Of a stretch of DNA of 64,000 nucleotides, positions 1 through 7,388 are shown piece by piece. Source of the stretch: Roseobacter sp. HKCCD6576-2. Lineage in GTDB: Bacteria > Pseudomonadota > Alphaproteobacteria > Rhodobacterales > Rhodobacteraceae. The stretch covers positions 1,240,001 to 1,304,000 of the forward strand of contig NZ_WVNW01000001.1 in NCBI RefSeq assembly GCF_013179285.1. The letters run 5' to 3'. The translations under genes and the position numbers were made by a program. Every line of letters starts with the position of its first letter. Positions within the stretch are counted from its first letter, which is position 1. Below the pieces are notes generated by a model. The model saw nothing but the letters and a program-made list of their open reading frames with translations. It was not told where the DNA came from and searched no databases.

Positions 1-417
1 GAACATGCTTTCGCCGAAAAACGCGGCACCCAACGTGACGCCATAGACACCGCCAACCAATTCCGTCCCATCCCAGACTTCGAGGGAATGGGCGTAACCT
101 GCGGCGTGAAGTTGTTGATAGAGAGCGAAAATTTCGGCGTTGATCCACGTCTCTTCCCGATCGGCGCACCCCTCTACGGTGGCGTCAAAATCGCTGTTCA
201 CCCGGATATCAAACGGTTCCGCCTTAATCCGCCGCGCCAAGCTGCGCGACATGTGGAACCCATCAAGCGGCAGGATGCCCCGACGCTGCGGATCGACCCA
301 GAAGAGATTGGGGTCGTTGCGCCCCTCAGACATCGGAAAAATACCCGCCGCATAAGCGCGGAGCAGAAGATCGGCCGTTAGGGCCGGGCGGCGGGTTGGT
401 CGCACATCATGGGGCAT
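1..417 (-). CDS. aat: Leucyl/phenylalanyl-tRNA--protein transferase (partial, N-terminal 139 residues)
   Basis: Aat transfers Leu or Phe from charged tRNA to N-terminal Arg/Lys of proteins, marking them for ClpS/ClpAP degradation. The visible 139 residues carry family hallmarks: AAGIFPM near the start, [34 protein letters not shown], the HSLEVWDG stretch and [10 protein letters not shown] followed by FFGESMF. The gene runs off the left edge, so the C-terminal third is missing. The start is ATG at 417, as the preceding frame offers no homology. Its first 16 codons and leader are duplicated at 1272-1375. In related bacteria aat lies close to accC; here about 4.8 kb separates them. Confidence 0.93.
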   Translation of the reverse strand, partial: MPHDVRPTRRPALTADLLLRAYAAGIFPMSEGRNDPNLFWVDPQRRGILPLDGFHMSRSLARRIKAEPFDIRVNSDFDATVEGCADREETWINAEIFALYQQLHAAGYAHSLEVWDGTELVGGVYGVTLGAAFFGESMF

Positions 418-472
418 TGATGGGATGATAAGGCGATGCCGCGAAAAAATCTCGCATGTTTTTCCTAAAGAT
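370..472. repeat. Direct repeat copy A (aat leader and first 16 codons)
   Basis: This segment matches 1272-1375 in the same orientation at roughly 75-80 percent identity by eye, with long shared words such as GGGCCGGGCGG and CATGGGGCATTG. It holds the first 16 aat codons plus about 55 bases upstream. Copy A is attached to the intact aat gene. Confidence 0.8.
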
Positions 473-492
473 CGGCCGGGTGTTTTCGGCCG
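473..492 (-). other. Short inverted repeat downstream of the transglycosylase-like gene
   Basis: CGGCCG occurs at 473-478 and 487-492, separated by eight bases containing TTTT. It lies between the 3' end of the minus-strand transglycosylase-like gene and the aat leader. It could form a small hairpin, but the arms are short and no clear T-tract follows in the minus direction. Confidence 0.3.
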
Positions 493-601
493 CCGAAGGT
501 CCGCTTTGCAAGACGGATTTGCCGTTGGTCCTTGAACGGAAAACGCCAACTCTCATGCTGATGAAAACCTAGTCCGGTGCGTCTTCCAGGGCGTGCAGGC
601 C

Positions 602-1258
602 CTAAGCGCAACCGTCCAGCCAGACATCTCTCTGGCCGTCGGGGCGGCAATCCCCTGATACAAGCCGCGCGATCCGTGACGCGCGATCCGCGAGCGCTTC
701 ATCTTCTTCAAGCAATCGATATTGGCCTGGCGCAATAAGGACAGCCAAAAGACGATGATATTCCTGATCGGAAAGCTCCGAGGGAGGCCGACCATAGATG
801 CTTTGACTGGAATGGAAGAGGCCCGTCATCCACCCATCGGGACCGCGCCCCATCTCGACGGTATCGAGCCAGAGTGCAAGGATTTGCTCTTTGCTAAGAC
901 GGCTCTCCAGACCGAAAGCGAAACCGGTCTGGCGTATTTTGCCAATGCCCGGGCGAAATTCCTCAAATCCCAGTCGTTTGGAAACGGATTGGGAAATGGT
1001 CGTCAAACCGGCCCCTCCTGTGGAAAGATCAATGCCGCCATGTTCCAGATAGCCAGGGTCCTGAACCAAAATGAGCTGTCGCAGGCGTTCGGCTCCCAAG
1101 TCCGCCGGTCCCCGTCCATCTGCAATCAGAGCATTCGCGCGCGTTGCGTATTCATCCGACTGACGAACAGCATCCCAAAATCCAAAAGCGCCGTAGCCGA
1201 GCACCCCGGCAAAGAAGAGGCTGAGTGCGAGCGTTGCTATCTTGAATACTCTTTTCAT
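602..1258 (-). CDS. Transglycosylase-like (GT51 fold) membrane protein, probably inactive
   Basis: The 218-residue protein has an N-terminal membrane anchor (about residues 5-27) and a domain resembling the peptidoglycan glycosyltransferase (GT51/MtgA) family: LVQDPGYLEHGGID at 64-77 matches motif I, GLTTISQSVSKRL at 84-96 motif II, and GKIRQTGFAFGLESRLSKEQ at 106-125 motif III. The motif I Glu (normally E-D-x-x-F) is Gln66, and the motif III Glu (normally R-K-x-x-E) is Gln110; these correspond to the two catalytic glutamates of PBP1b-type enzymes. The segment between motifs I and II is also shortened. It is therefore likely non-catalytic, perhaps a lipid II or glycan binder (inference). Start ATG 1258 has AAGGA five bases upstream and sits just inside the duplicated aat leader. 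Confidence 0.7.
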   Translation of the reverse strand: MKRVFKIATLALSLFFAGVLGYGAFGFWDAVRQSDEYATRANALIADGRGPADLGAERLRQLILVQDPGYLEHGGIDLSTGGAGLTTISQSVSKRLGFEEFRPGIGKIRQTGFAFGLESRLSKEQILALWLDTVEMGRGPDGWMTGLFHSSQSIYGRPPSELSDQEYHRLLAVLIAPGQYRLLEEDEALADRASRIARLVSGDCRPDGQRDVWLDGCA

Positions 1259-1271
1259 GATTGTCCTTGAA

Positions 1272-1375
1272 ATCGGCCCTCAGGGCCGGGCGGAGAGTTG
1301 GTCGCCGTTCATGGGGCATTGGTGGGATAATAGGGCAACAACGTGAAAAAAAACCCGGATGTTTTTTACAAAGAT
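1272..1375. repeat. Direct repeat copy B (aat leader remnant)
   Basis: This is the second copy of 370-472. Read on the minus strand, the ATG at 1319 opens a frame whose first residues, MPHERRPTLRPALRAD, mirror aat's [16 protein letters not shown]; similarity then ends, about 14 bases before the transglycosylase-like gene. It is a remnant of the aat start carrying the same upstream sequence, and it probably supplies the leader and possibly the promoter of that gene. Confidence 0.8.
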
Positions 1376-1466
1376 GGTGGACTGTTCCAGGTTGCCGAGA
1401 GGCGGTTTTGCGGACTTTTCTGACCCTCGCTGTGGCTGCGTCAATGTCTGTTTCTGCAGTTTCAGA

Positions 1467-2336
1467 TCAGCTCATTTCGTCTTTCAGCCAAGTCACGAAA
1501 GATCGCACAGATGGCTTTTCGAATGCCTCCGGAAGTGCCACGGCGTAGTAAGCAAATTTGGTTGGCCACACGGTCTCCAAAGCACGTACCAGCGCACCCG
1601 AAGCCAAGCCTTCCTTGACATAAAGATCATTGAGTAAGGCCAAACCTTGGCCTTCGGTCACTGCTTTGACGGTTAGAAAGTCATCTCCATATTGCGGACC
1701 ATAGCGTGCGGTTGTGGCATCAACGTCTTGGGCTTCAAACCAGATCGACCAATCTTTGCCAGTTGCATCGGGCAGCAGATTGTAACGTAAACAATCTGCA
1801 GGTTGTGCAAGTGGGCCATGCTCTTCCAGCAAGGCGGGACTTGAGACCAAGACGAGCTCGGGCGCACAAAGCCATTCGGCACGAAGGCCGGGATACCTGC
1901 CGAGACCATGGCGAATGGCAAGGTCAATCGGTTCGGATTTGAGATCGACCAGTCGATCCGCCGTTTCAACTGAAACCCTGATCGTGGGATACTTTTCTGA
2001 GAACCGACCGACGCTAGAGACCAGCATAGATTGCGCGAAGGTTGCCGATGCGCTGATCCGCACCGTGTTAAGATAGGTTGAGAAATGCTCTTCGTGGGCA
2101 GCTTCAATCTTGGAGAACGCAGCCCCCACATCGGATTGCAGTGCCAGCCCTGCTGCTGTCAGTGTGATCCCATGCTTGCTGCGGTCAAACAGACGCAAAC
2201 CGTGACGCTCTTCGACCTCCCGGATACGCTGGCTGATGGCACCGGGCGTGACACCAAGTTCATGCGCCGCGTCCTGCATCGCGCCAGTTCGGGCAACAAC
2301 ATGAAATGTATAGAGGTCTTGGATACGGATGGCCAT
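1467..2336 (-). CDS. LysR-family transcriptional regulator
   Basis: A 289-residue LysR-type regulator. An N-terminal winged HTH (about residues 5-65) reads TGAMQDAAHELGVTPGAISQ followed by IREVEERHGLRLFDR, then the periplasmic-binding-like effector domain. The layout resembles the GcvA branch. The open frame extends upstream, but ATG 2336 is chosen because homology begins with MAIRIQDLYTF and longer forms would cross the operator at 2342-2360. It is divergent from the MFS transporter at 2428 and probably controls it. The effector is unknown. Confidence 0.9.
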   Translation of the reverse strand: MAIRIQDLYTFHVVARTGAMQDAAHELGVTPGAISQRIREVEERHGLRLFDRSKHGITLTAAGLALQSDVGAAFSKIEAAHEEHFSTYLNTVRISASATFAQSMLVSSVGRFSEKYPTIRVSVETADRLVDLKSEPIDLAIRHGLGRYPGLRAEWLCAPELVLVSSPALLEEHGPLAQPADCLRYNLLPDATGKDWSIWFEAQDVDATTARYGPQYGDDFLTVKAVTEGQGLALLNDLYVKEGLASGALVRALETVWPTKFAYYAVALPEAFEKPSVRSFVTWLKDEMS

Positions 2337-2341
2337 ATTTA

Positions 2342-2360
2342 ACTTTAGATCACCTAAAGT
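2342..2360. promoter_or_regulatory. LysR-type operator (19-bp palindrome)
   Basis: ACTTTAG-ATCAC-CTAAAGT is a perfect inverted repeat with 7-base arms and a 5-base spacer, lying five bases upstream of the LysR start in the divergent intergenic region. It fits the T-N11-A class of LysR boxes. Its position over the regulator's own leader suggests autorepression plus control of the transporter. Confidence 0.65.
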
Positions 2361-2427
2361 CATGTGACCAGCATATCGTTCGTCAAAGCGCGGGCTTGAT
2401 GGCATCTGGACATCAAGGAGACGCTTC

Positions 2428-3654
2428 ATGTCAGATACACGCACCCATTCGTCACGCCAAAACTGGACCGTTGTTGCGTTTGGTTTTCTGGCGCTATCGC
2501 TGGCCTTTTCCAGCCGCGCTGCACTTGGGCTCATCATGCCAGTCTGGCAAACGGAGTTTGGTTGGACCAGCAGCTATATCTCAAGTGTGGGGGCCGCCGC
2601 TCTGGTCGTCATGGCCGTTGTTGCCCCCTTTGCCGGGCGGCTCGTGGACAGGCGCGGAACGCAGTTCACGCTCAACCTTGGCATGGGGCTTCTTGGGGTT
2701 GGATGCGCCATCGTCGCGTTGATGAATAGCAAGCTGATGTTTGTCATCGGCTTCGCGGGGTTCAGCGCGATTGGTTTTGGGATTGTCGCCACGCATGTTG
2801 TGGCCACAGCCGTCACCCGTAGTTTTTCCGAAAATCAGGGCCTGGCGACCGGCATCGGCACATCTGGCGCGACAGGCGGGCAGTTCCTCATTGTGCCGCT
2901 GATTGCGGCATTACTGGCATTTGCAAGTTGGCGGTGGAGTTTTGGTGCTTTGTCTCTCGCCAGCCTCGCCCTCATTCCCTGTATCCGTATGAGTATGCGG
3001 GCAGATACCCCGCTGGATGAGAGAACCGATGCCGAGGCCCCGTCCTCCTCAATGCGTCAAGACCTTGCCGTGATCGTTCGACAACCAGCATTCCATTTGC
3101 TGTTTTGGAGCTTTCTGATCTGTGGGTTCACGACAACTGGGGTGATCGAGACTCATTTACTCCCGTTTGCTGCATTCTGTGGCTTTCCTCCGATCCCAAG
3201 TGCAACTGCCTACGGCCTTCTGTCACTGGTAAACTTGATTGGCATGATCGCTGCGGGCTGGCTGACGGATCGGGTCAATCGTCCAATGCTTCTGGCCTCA
3301 ATCTATATGCTGCGTGCGTTGACATTCATTCTGCTCGGCAGCCTTCCAGGCACATCCATCGAAATGCTTTTCCTGTTCGCAGTTCTGTTCGGGGCGGTCG
3401 ATTATTCGACCGTTCCTGTCACGGCCAGCCTGGTGGCCAGCCATGTTGGCATCAAGATGATGGGTCTCGCGATGGGTATGATCTCAGCTGGGCACGCGAT
3501 TGGCGGTGCCATGGGTGCATTTGCCGGTGGCTATCTGTTTACCGCGACACAGACCTACGATCTTGTTTGGACCGGTTCAGTCTGGCTCGCTGTTGGCGCA
3601 GGTGTGCTGGCGCTCTTCCTAAGCGCGCAACCCACAAGCAAAGCTACTGCATAG
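2428..3654 (+). CDS. MFS transporter (12 TM)
   Basis: A 408-residue, very hydrophobic protein with about twelve membrane segments, typical of the major facilitator superfamily. The motif between TM2 and TM3 is visible as GRLVDRRGTQ, and a second copy between TM8 and TM9 as GWLTDRVNRP. Overall it resembles the monocarboxylate/oxalate-formate antiporter-like group. The substrate cannot be told from sequence. AAGGAG eight bases upstream supports ATG 2428. It is divergent from a LysR regulator with a shared operator. Confidence 0.88.
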   Translation: MSDTRTHSSRQNWTVVAFGFLALSLAFSSRAALGLIMPVWQTEFGWTSSYISSVGAAALVVMAVVAPFAGRLVDRRGTQFTLNLGMGLLGVGCAIVALMNSKLMFVIGFAGFSAIGFGIVATHVVATAVTRSFSENQGLATGIGTSGATGGQFLIVPLIAALLAFASWRWSFGALSLASLALIPCIRMSMRADTPLDERTDAEAPSSSMRQDLAVIVRQPAFHLLFWSFLICGFTTTGVIETHLLPFAAFCGFPPIPSATAYGLLSLVNLIGMIAAGWLTDRVNRPMLLASIYMLRALTFILLGSLPGTSIEMLFLFAVLFGAVDYSTVPVTASLVASHVGIKMMGLAMGMISAGHAIGGAMGAFAGGYLFTATQTYDLVWTGSVWLAVGAGVLALFLSAQPTSKATA

Positions 3655-3799
3655 CAGTCGTTCGTGCGGCGTGCAGCATCTGGTACACTGGGCTCGTGCC
3701 GGACGCCGGGTGTAGAACATTTTCAGCGCAAGACTTGCCAACCTCGTTGCATTCTAGAGATAAACACCGCCAAGGAGCTCGGAGAAGGTTTGAAGGCCC

Positions 3800-4342
3800 A
3801 TGAACGCGAATGACGTCATCGCAGAGTATCAGTCGTCTCTTCGCGCCTTTCTCCTATCACGTATGCGAGATCCATCAGATGTTGATGATGTTCTACAGGA
3901 TGCTCTTACCAAGACGTTTCAGAATCTTCATACGCTGCAATCAGAAGAAAAGATCAAGCCTTGGCTGTTTCAGATCGCTCAAAATGCAATGATGGATCAC
4001 CATCGTCGGAGAGGTCCTGAGGCTTCGATTAAGGCCGGTGATCTTTGATATAGTGAACCAGTCGAAGCACGGGAACACGCCTTCGAAGGATGCGTCGCGC
4101 CGTTCTTGGACGCGCTACCGAGCGAGGCGGCCGATTTGCTTCGTGCTGTAGAGCTGCAGGGCATCTCGCAAAAGGAATATGCCGAGAAAGCCGGGATCAG
4201 CTACTCGACTCTTAAATCTCGAGTTCAAGCCAGCCGAAGACAGCTACGTCAACTCTTCGATCAGTGCTGTGATATCGCTTTCGCGTCCGATGGCTCAATC
4301 ATGGACTACAGCAGAAAATCGACAGGTTGCGATCGCTGCTGA
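3800..4342 (+). pseudogene. SigZ-like ECF sigma factor interrupted by an in-frame TGA
   Basis: The first 82 codons encode sigma region 2 (MNANDVIAEYQSSLRAFLLS onward, with DVDDVLQDALTKTF and IKPWLFQIAQNAMMDHHRR). TGA at 4046-4048 then stops translation. The same frame continues without other stops to 4342 and encodes region 4 (ISQKEYAEKAGISYSTLKSR) and the SigZ-type tail with LFDQCCDI and GCDRC. The full unit would be 180 residues, a normal SigZ size. A single nonsense change, natural readthrough or a sequencing error are all possible. Because both halves remain in one frame with good homology, the lesion is probably recent. Confidence 0.82.
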
Positions 4343-4442
4343 CCGCTCAGGTCCTCTTCTCAAAGAATAATCCGACGATGTTTCGTCTTTTCCTGATGTC
4401 GCCCGTCTCACTTGTAGACATCGACATTGAAAGGACAAACCG

Positions 4443-5153
4443 ATGATCAAAATTGTGAGCTTCAAAATCTGCCCCTTCGTTCAGCGCGTGACCGCATTGC
4501 TGGAAGCCAAGGGAGTTCCCTATGACATTGAGTTCATCGATCTCAGCGACAAACCGCAATGGTTTCTGGACATGTCACCCACCGGGCAGGTGCCGATGCT
4601 GATTACTGATGACGGTGATGCTCTCTTCGAGAGTGACGCAATCGTCGAATACATCGAGGAAGTCACGCCGCCGTTAGTGCCCGAAGTCACTCCAGTGCAA
4701 CGTGCGAAAGATCGCGCATGGAGTTATCAGGCCTCCAAGCATTACCTCGTTCAATGCAGTACGATGCAGAGTAAGGACCAAACTGTCCTAGCGGAACGCG
4801 AAGCCAAACTGACCAAGGCGTTCGAAAAAGCCGAAAAGCAACTTGGCAAAGGCCCTTTCTTTAATGGTGACATTCTCGGGAACGTGGATATTGCCTGGCT
4901 CCCGCTACTCCACCGAGCTCAGATCGTCCGAGAACATTCCGGCTACGACTTCCTTGCCGACTATCCCAAAATCCGAGCTTGGCAGTCTGCGCTGGCCGAT
5001 ACCGGCCTTTATGCAAAGTCTGTCGCGGACGACTTCCAAGAGACGTTCTCGGACTTCTATCTCGCCGACCGCACGTTCCTTGGCCGTGGCGCTGACTTTT
5101 CGGAGCCTGTTCCAGAAGTGCCGCAAGGGAACACTGCAAGTTGCTGCGGCTAG
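4443..5153 (+). CDS. Glutathione S-transferase family protein with Cys-Cys-Gly C-terminus
   Basis: A 236-residue cytosolic GST-fold protein. The thioredoxin-like N-terminal domain has CPFVQR at residues 11-16, an omega-class-like catalytic cysteine site, and the cis-Pro/Glu-Ser signature PTGQVPMLITDDG then ESDAIVEYIEE. The all-alpha domain follows. An unusual extension ends in NTASCCG, reminiscent of a metal-binding or modified Cys pair. It lies 100 bases after the broken SigZ-like gene, whose tail also has a CC pair. Base composition looks AT-richer than the rest of the window. The substrate is unknown; thiol or glutathionyl reduction is the family expectation. Confidence 0.88.
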   Translation: MIKIVSFKICPFVQRVTALLEAKGVPYDIEFIDLSDKPQWFLDMSPTGQVPMLITDDGDALFESDAIVEYIEEVTPPLVPEVTPVQRAKDRAWSYQASKHYLVQCSTMQSKDQTVLAEREAKLTKAFEKAEKQLGKGPFFNGDILGNVDIAWLPLLHRAQIVREHSGYDFLADYPKIRAWQSALADTGLYAKSVADDFQETFSDFYLADRTFLGRGADFSEPVPEVPQGNTASCCG

Positions 5154-5159
5154 CGACAG

Positions 5160-5186
5160 GGCAGGTCATCGCAACGATGACCTGCC
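5160..5186 (+). terminator. Perfect 12-bp hairpin between convergent GST and accC
   Basis: GGCAGGTCATCG and CGATGACCTGCC are exact complements separated by CAA. The hairpin starts seven bases after the GST stop codon. There is no T-run on either strand, so it may act as a bidirectional mRNA 3'-end stabiliser or a weak terminator rather than a classical intrinsic terminator. Confidence 0.5.
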
Positions 5187-5269
5187 AATCGCCCATCGCA
5201 GACATTGGTAGATGCTGCAGAAAATCGAGGTATGGGCTCCGCAGCAGATGTTCGCGACTTGATCGCCGC

Positions 5270-6616
5270 CTAACCCAAGTTGGTTTCCAACCACTTCTCA
5301 AGCCAGTGGATATTGTATTCGCCGGTTTGCACGGCTCCTTCTTCGACAAGCGCAAGAAAGAGCGGAACCGTCGTGTCTACACCGTCGACGATCAACTCTC
5401 CCAGGGCGCGGCTCAGCCGTGCGAGGGCTTCGGGCCGGTCACGACCATGGACGATCAACTTGGCAATCAGGCTGTCGTAATAGGGCGGAATCGCGTAGCC
5501 GTCATAAAGCGCACTATCCATTCGCACCCCCAAACCGCCAGGCGCGTGATATTGCGTGATTTTTCCAGGGCAGGGGGTGAAGTTCGGCAGCTTTTCGGCA
5601 TTGATCCGCACCTCGATGGCGTGGCCATTCACGGTCAGATCCTCTTGCGCGAAGGACATCGGCTCGCCCGCTGCGACGCGGATCTGCTCGCGCACCAGAT
5701 CGACGCCGAAAATCGCCTCAGTCACCGGATGCTCGACCTGAAGACGTGTGTTCATCTCGATGAAATAGAACTCGCCATTCTCATAGAGGAACTCGATCGT
5801 GCCCGCGCCCTCATAGCCGATCTCGGCCACGGCCTTGGCGCAGGTGGCGCCAATCTCGGCGCGAATCTCGGGCGTGATCGCGGGCCCGGGGGCCTCTTCA
5901 AACACCTTCTGGTGCCGCCGTTGTAGTGAGCAATCGCGCTCGCCCAGATGAACCGCATTGCCGCGCCCATCGCCGAACACCTGAACCTCGATATGACGCG
6001 GCGCGCCGAGGTATTTCTCGATATAGACCTCGTCATTGCCGAAATTGGCCTTGCCTTCGCTGCGTGCGGTACGGAACGCGTTTTCCAATTCATCTGATGA
6101 GCGGGCGAGCTTCATGCCCTTGCCGCCACCGCCGGCGGTCGCCTTGATGATCAGCGGATAACCGGTTTCTTCCGCCACCGCACGGGCTGCGTCCAGATCA
6201 GGCACGCCGCCGTCGGAGCCCGGCACGCAAGGGACGCCCAAGGCCTTCATCGTGTCTTTGGCGGTGATCTTATCGCCCATCATTCGGATATGCTCCGCCG
6301 AGGGGCCGATGAATTTGATGCCGTGATCTTCGACGATCTGCACGAAATTCGCGTTCTCACTCAGGAAGCCATAGCCCGGGTGGATCGCCTCAGCCCCGGT
6401 GATCTCACAGGCCGAGATGATCGCCGGCACGGATAGATAGCTCTGCGTGCCCGGTGGTGGGCCGATGCAAATCGCCTCATCGGCCATACGCACATGCATC
6501 GCGTCACTATCTGCGGTCGAATGCACCGCGACGGTGCCCACACCCATCTCACGCGCGGCGCGGATGACACGCAGTGCGATCTCGCCGCGATTGGCGATGA
6601 GAATTTTGGAGAACAT
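5270..6616 (-). CDS. accC: Acetyl-CoA carboxylase biotin carboxylase subunit
   Basis: AccC carboxylates biotin on AccB using ATP and bicarbonate, the first half-reaction of malonyl-CoA synthesis. The 448-residue length is normal. Visible motifs include [20 protein letters not shown], the glycine-rich ATP loop [32 protein letters not shown], the catalytic [18 protein letters not shown] and [11 protein letters not shown]. It is co-transcribed with accB, 12 bases apart. In relatives aat commonly follows; here an accessory block intervenes. Confidence 0.98.
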   Translation of the reverse strand: MFSKILIANRGEIALRVIRAAREMGVGTVAVHSTADSDAMHVRMADEAICIGPPPGTQSYLSVPAIISACEITGAEAIHPGYGFLSENANFVQIVEDHGIKFIGPSAEHIRMMGDKITAKDTMKALGVPCVPGSDGGVPDLDAARAVAEETGYPLIIKATAGGGGKGMKLARSSDELENAFRTARSEGKANFGNDEVYIEKYLGAPRHIEVQVFGDGRGNAVHLGERDCSLQRRHQKVFEEAPGPAITPEIRAEIGATCAKAVAEIGYEGAGTIEFLYENGEFYFIEMNTRLQVEHPVTEAIFGVDLVREQIRVAAGEPMSFAQEDLTVNGHAIEVRINAEKLPNFTPCPGKITQYHAPGGLGVRMDSALYDGYAIPPYYDSLIAKLIVHGRDRPEALARLSRALGELIVDGVDTTVPLFLALVEEGAVQTGEYNIHWLEKWLETNLG

Positions 6617-6628
6617 GCGCCCGCCGCC

Positions 6629-7126
6629 TTATTCGATGATCATCAACGGTGCACCAAACTCCACCGGCGCGCCGTCTTCGACCAGGATACGTTTGACCGT
6701 CCCGCTTTTGGGGGACGGGATCTGGTTCATGGTCTTCATCGCTTCAACGATCATGAGTGTCTGGCCTTCGGCCACTTTGTCGCCGACCGAGACAAATGCC
6801 GGTGTGCCGGGTTCCGGCTGAAGATAGGCGGTCCCGACCATCGGTGAGGTGACGGCGTTCGGGTCTTGCGCAGGGTCGGTGGCAGGGGCCGGGGCAGCTG
6901 CATCCGCCGGGGCGGCGGGGGCTGCGGCCTGCGGAACAGGGGCGGCAACAGGCGCTGCGGCAGTGACCGCTTGAACCACCTGTTTTTGACGGGATACGCG
7001 GACATTCAGGCTGTCGGCCTCGCCATAGTCGCGTTTGACCTGCAACTCGGTCAGGTCGTTTTCATTCAGCAACTCGGCCAGAGCCTTGATAAAGGCCACG
7101 TCTCCGTCACGGGTGTTTTTGGTCAT
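6629..7126 (-). CDS. accB: Biotin carboxyl carrier protein of acetyl-CoA carboxylase
   Basis: A 165-residue carrier that shuttles carboxybiotin between AccC and AccAD. It has an N-terminal helical region, an Ala/Pro-rich linker at about residues 53-92, and a C-terminal biotinyl domain with EAMKTMN, where Lys131 is the biotinylation site. Most homologues read EAMKMMN, so the Thr is a mild variant. It is first gene of the accBC operon and diverges from preT across a 262-base region. Confidence 0.97.
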   Translation of the reverse strand: MTKNTRDGDVAFIKALAELLNENDLTELQVKRDYGEADSLNVRVSRQKQVVQAVTAAAPVAAPVPQAAAPAAPADAAAPAPATDPAQDPNAVTSPMVGTAYLQPEPGTPAFVSVGDKVAEGQTLMIVEAMKTMNQIPSPKSGTVKRILVEDGAPVEFGAPLMIIE

Positions 7127-7309
7127 TTCGCTCCTCGCCCTTATCCCTGGCTTTGCCGCTCTTTACATGAGCCGTGGCGGGGAGAAAAGCGCTTGCGACG
7201 GGAAAAGCGCTCGGAACGTCCCCCTTTATCGGGCTGCAACGAGTGCCCAGGAAACGCGCAAATCCGGCGGTCTGCGGGCATTTATCAGCAAAAAAGGCCT
7301 GACAGAGAA

Positions 7310-7325
7310 TTTACCATTTGATCAA
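7310..7325. promoter_or_regulatory. Probable RutR-binding site upstream of preT
   Basis: TTTACCATTTGATCAA matches the RutR consensus TTGACCA-NN-TGGTCAA at 12 of 14 specified bases. It lies 63 bases before the preT start, between preT and accB. The perfect copy at 11893-11908 and the rutR gene nearby make a shared regulon likely. RutR is released from DNA by uracil or thymine in E. coli. Confidence 0.65.
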
Positions 7326-7388
7326 AAAACGGATCCGTGCCAGCGTTTGTTGGACAGCAGCCATTCGATCAGGGAGGGAAAACGCCCC

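Noticed and set aside
4046-4048. In-frame TGA read as selenocysteine
   Set aside because: The site is between sigma regions 2 and 4, where no Cys/Sec is conserved, and no SECIS-like hairpin was noticed immediately downstream.
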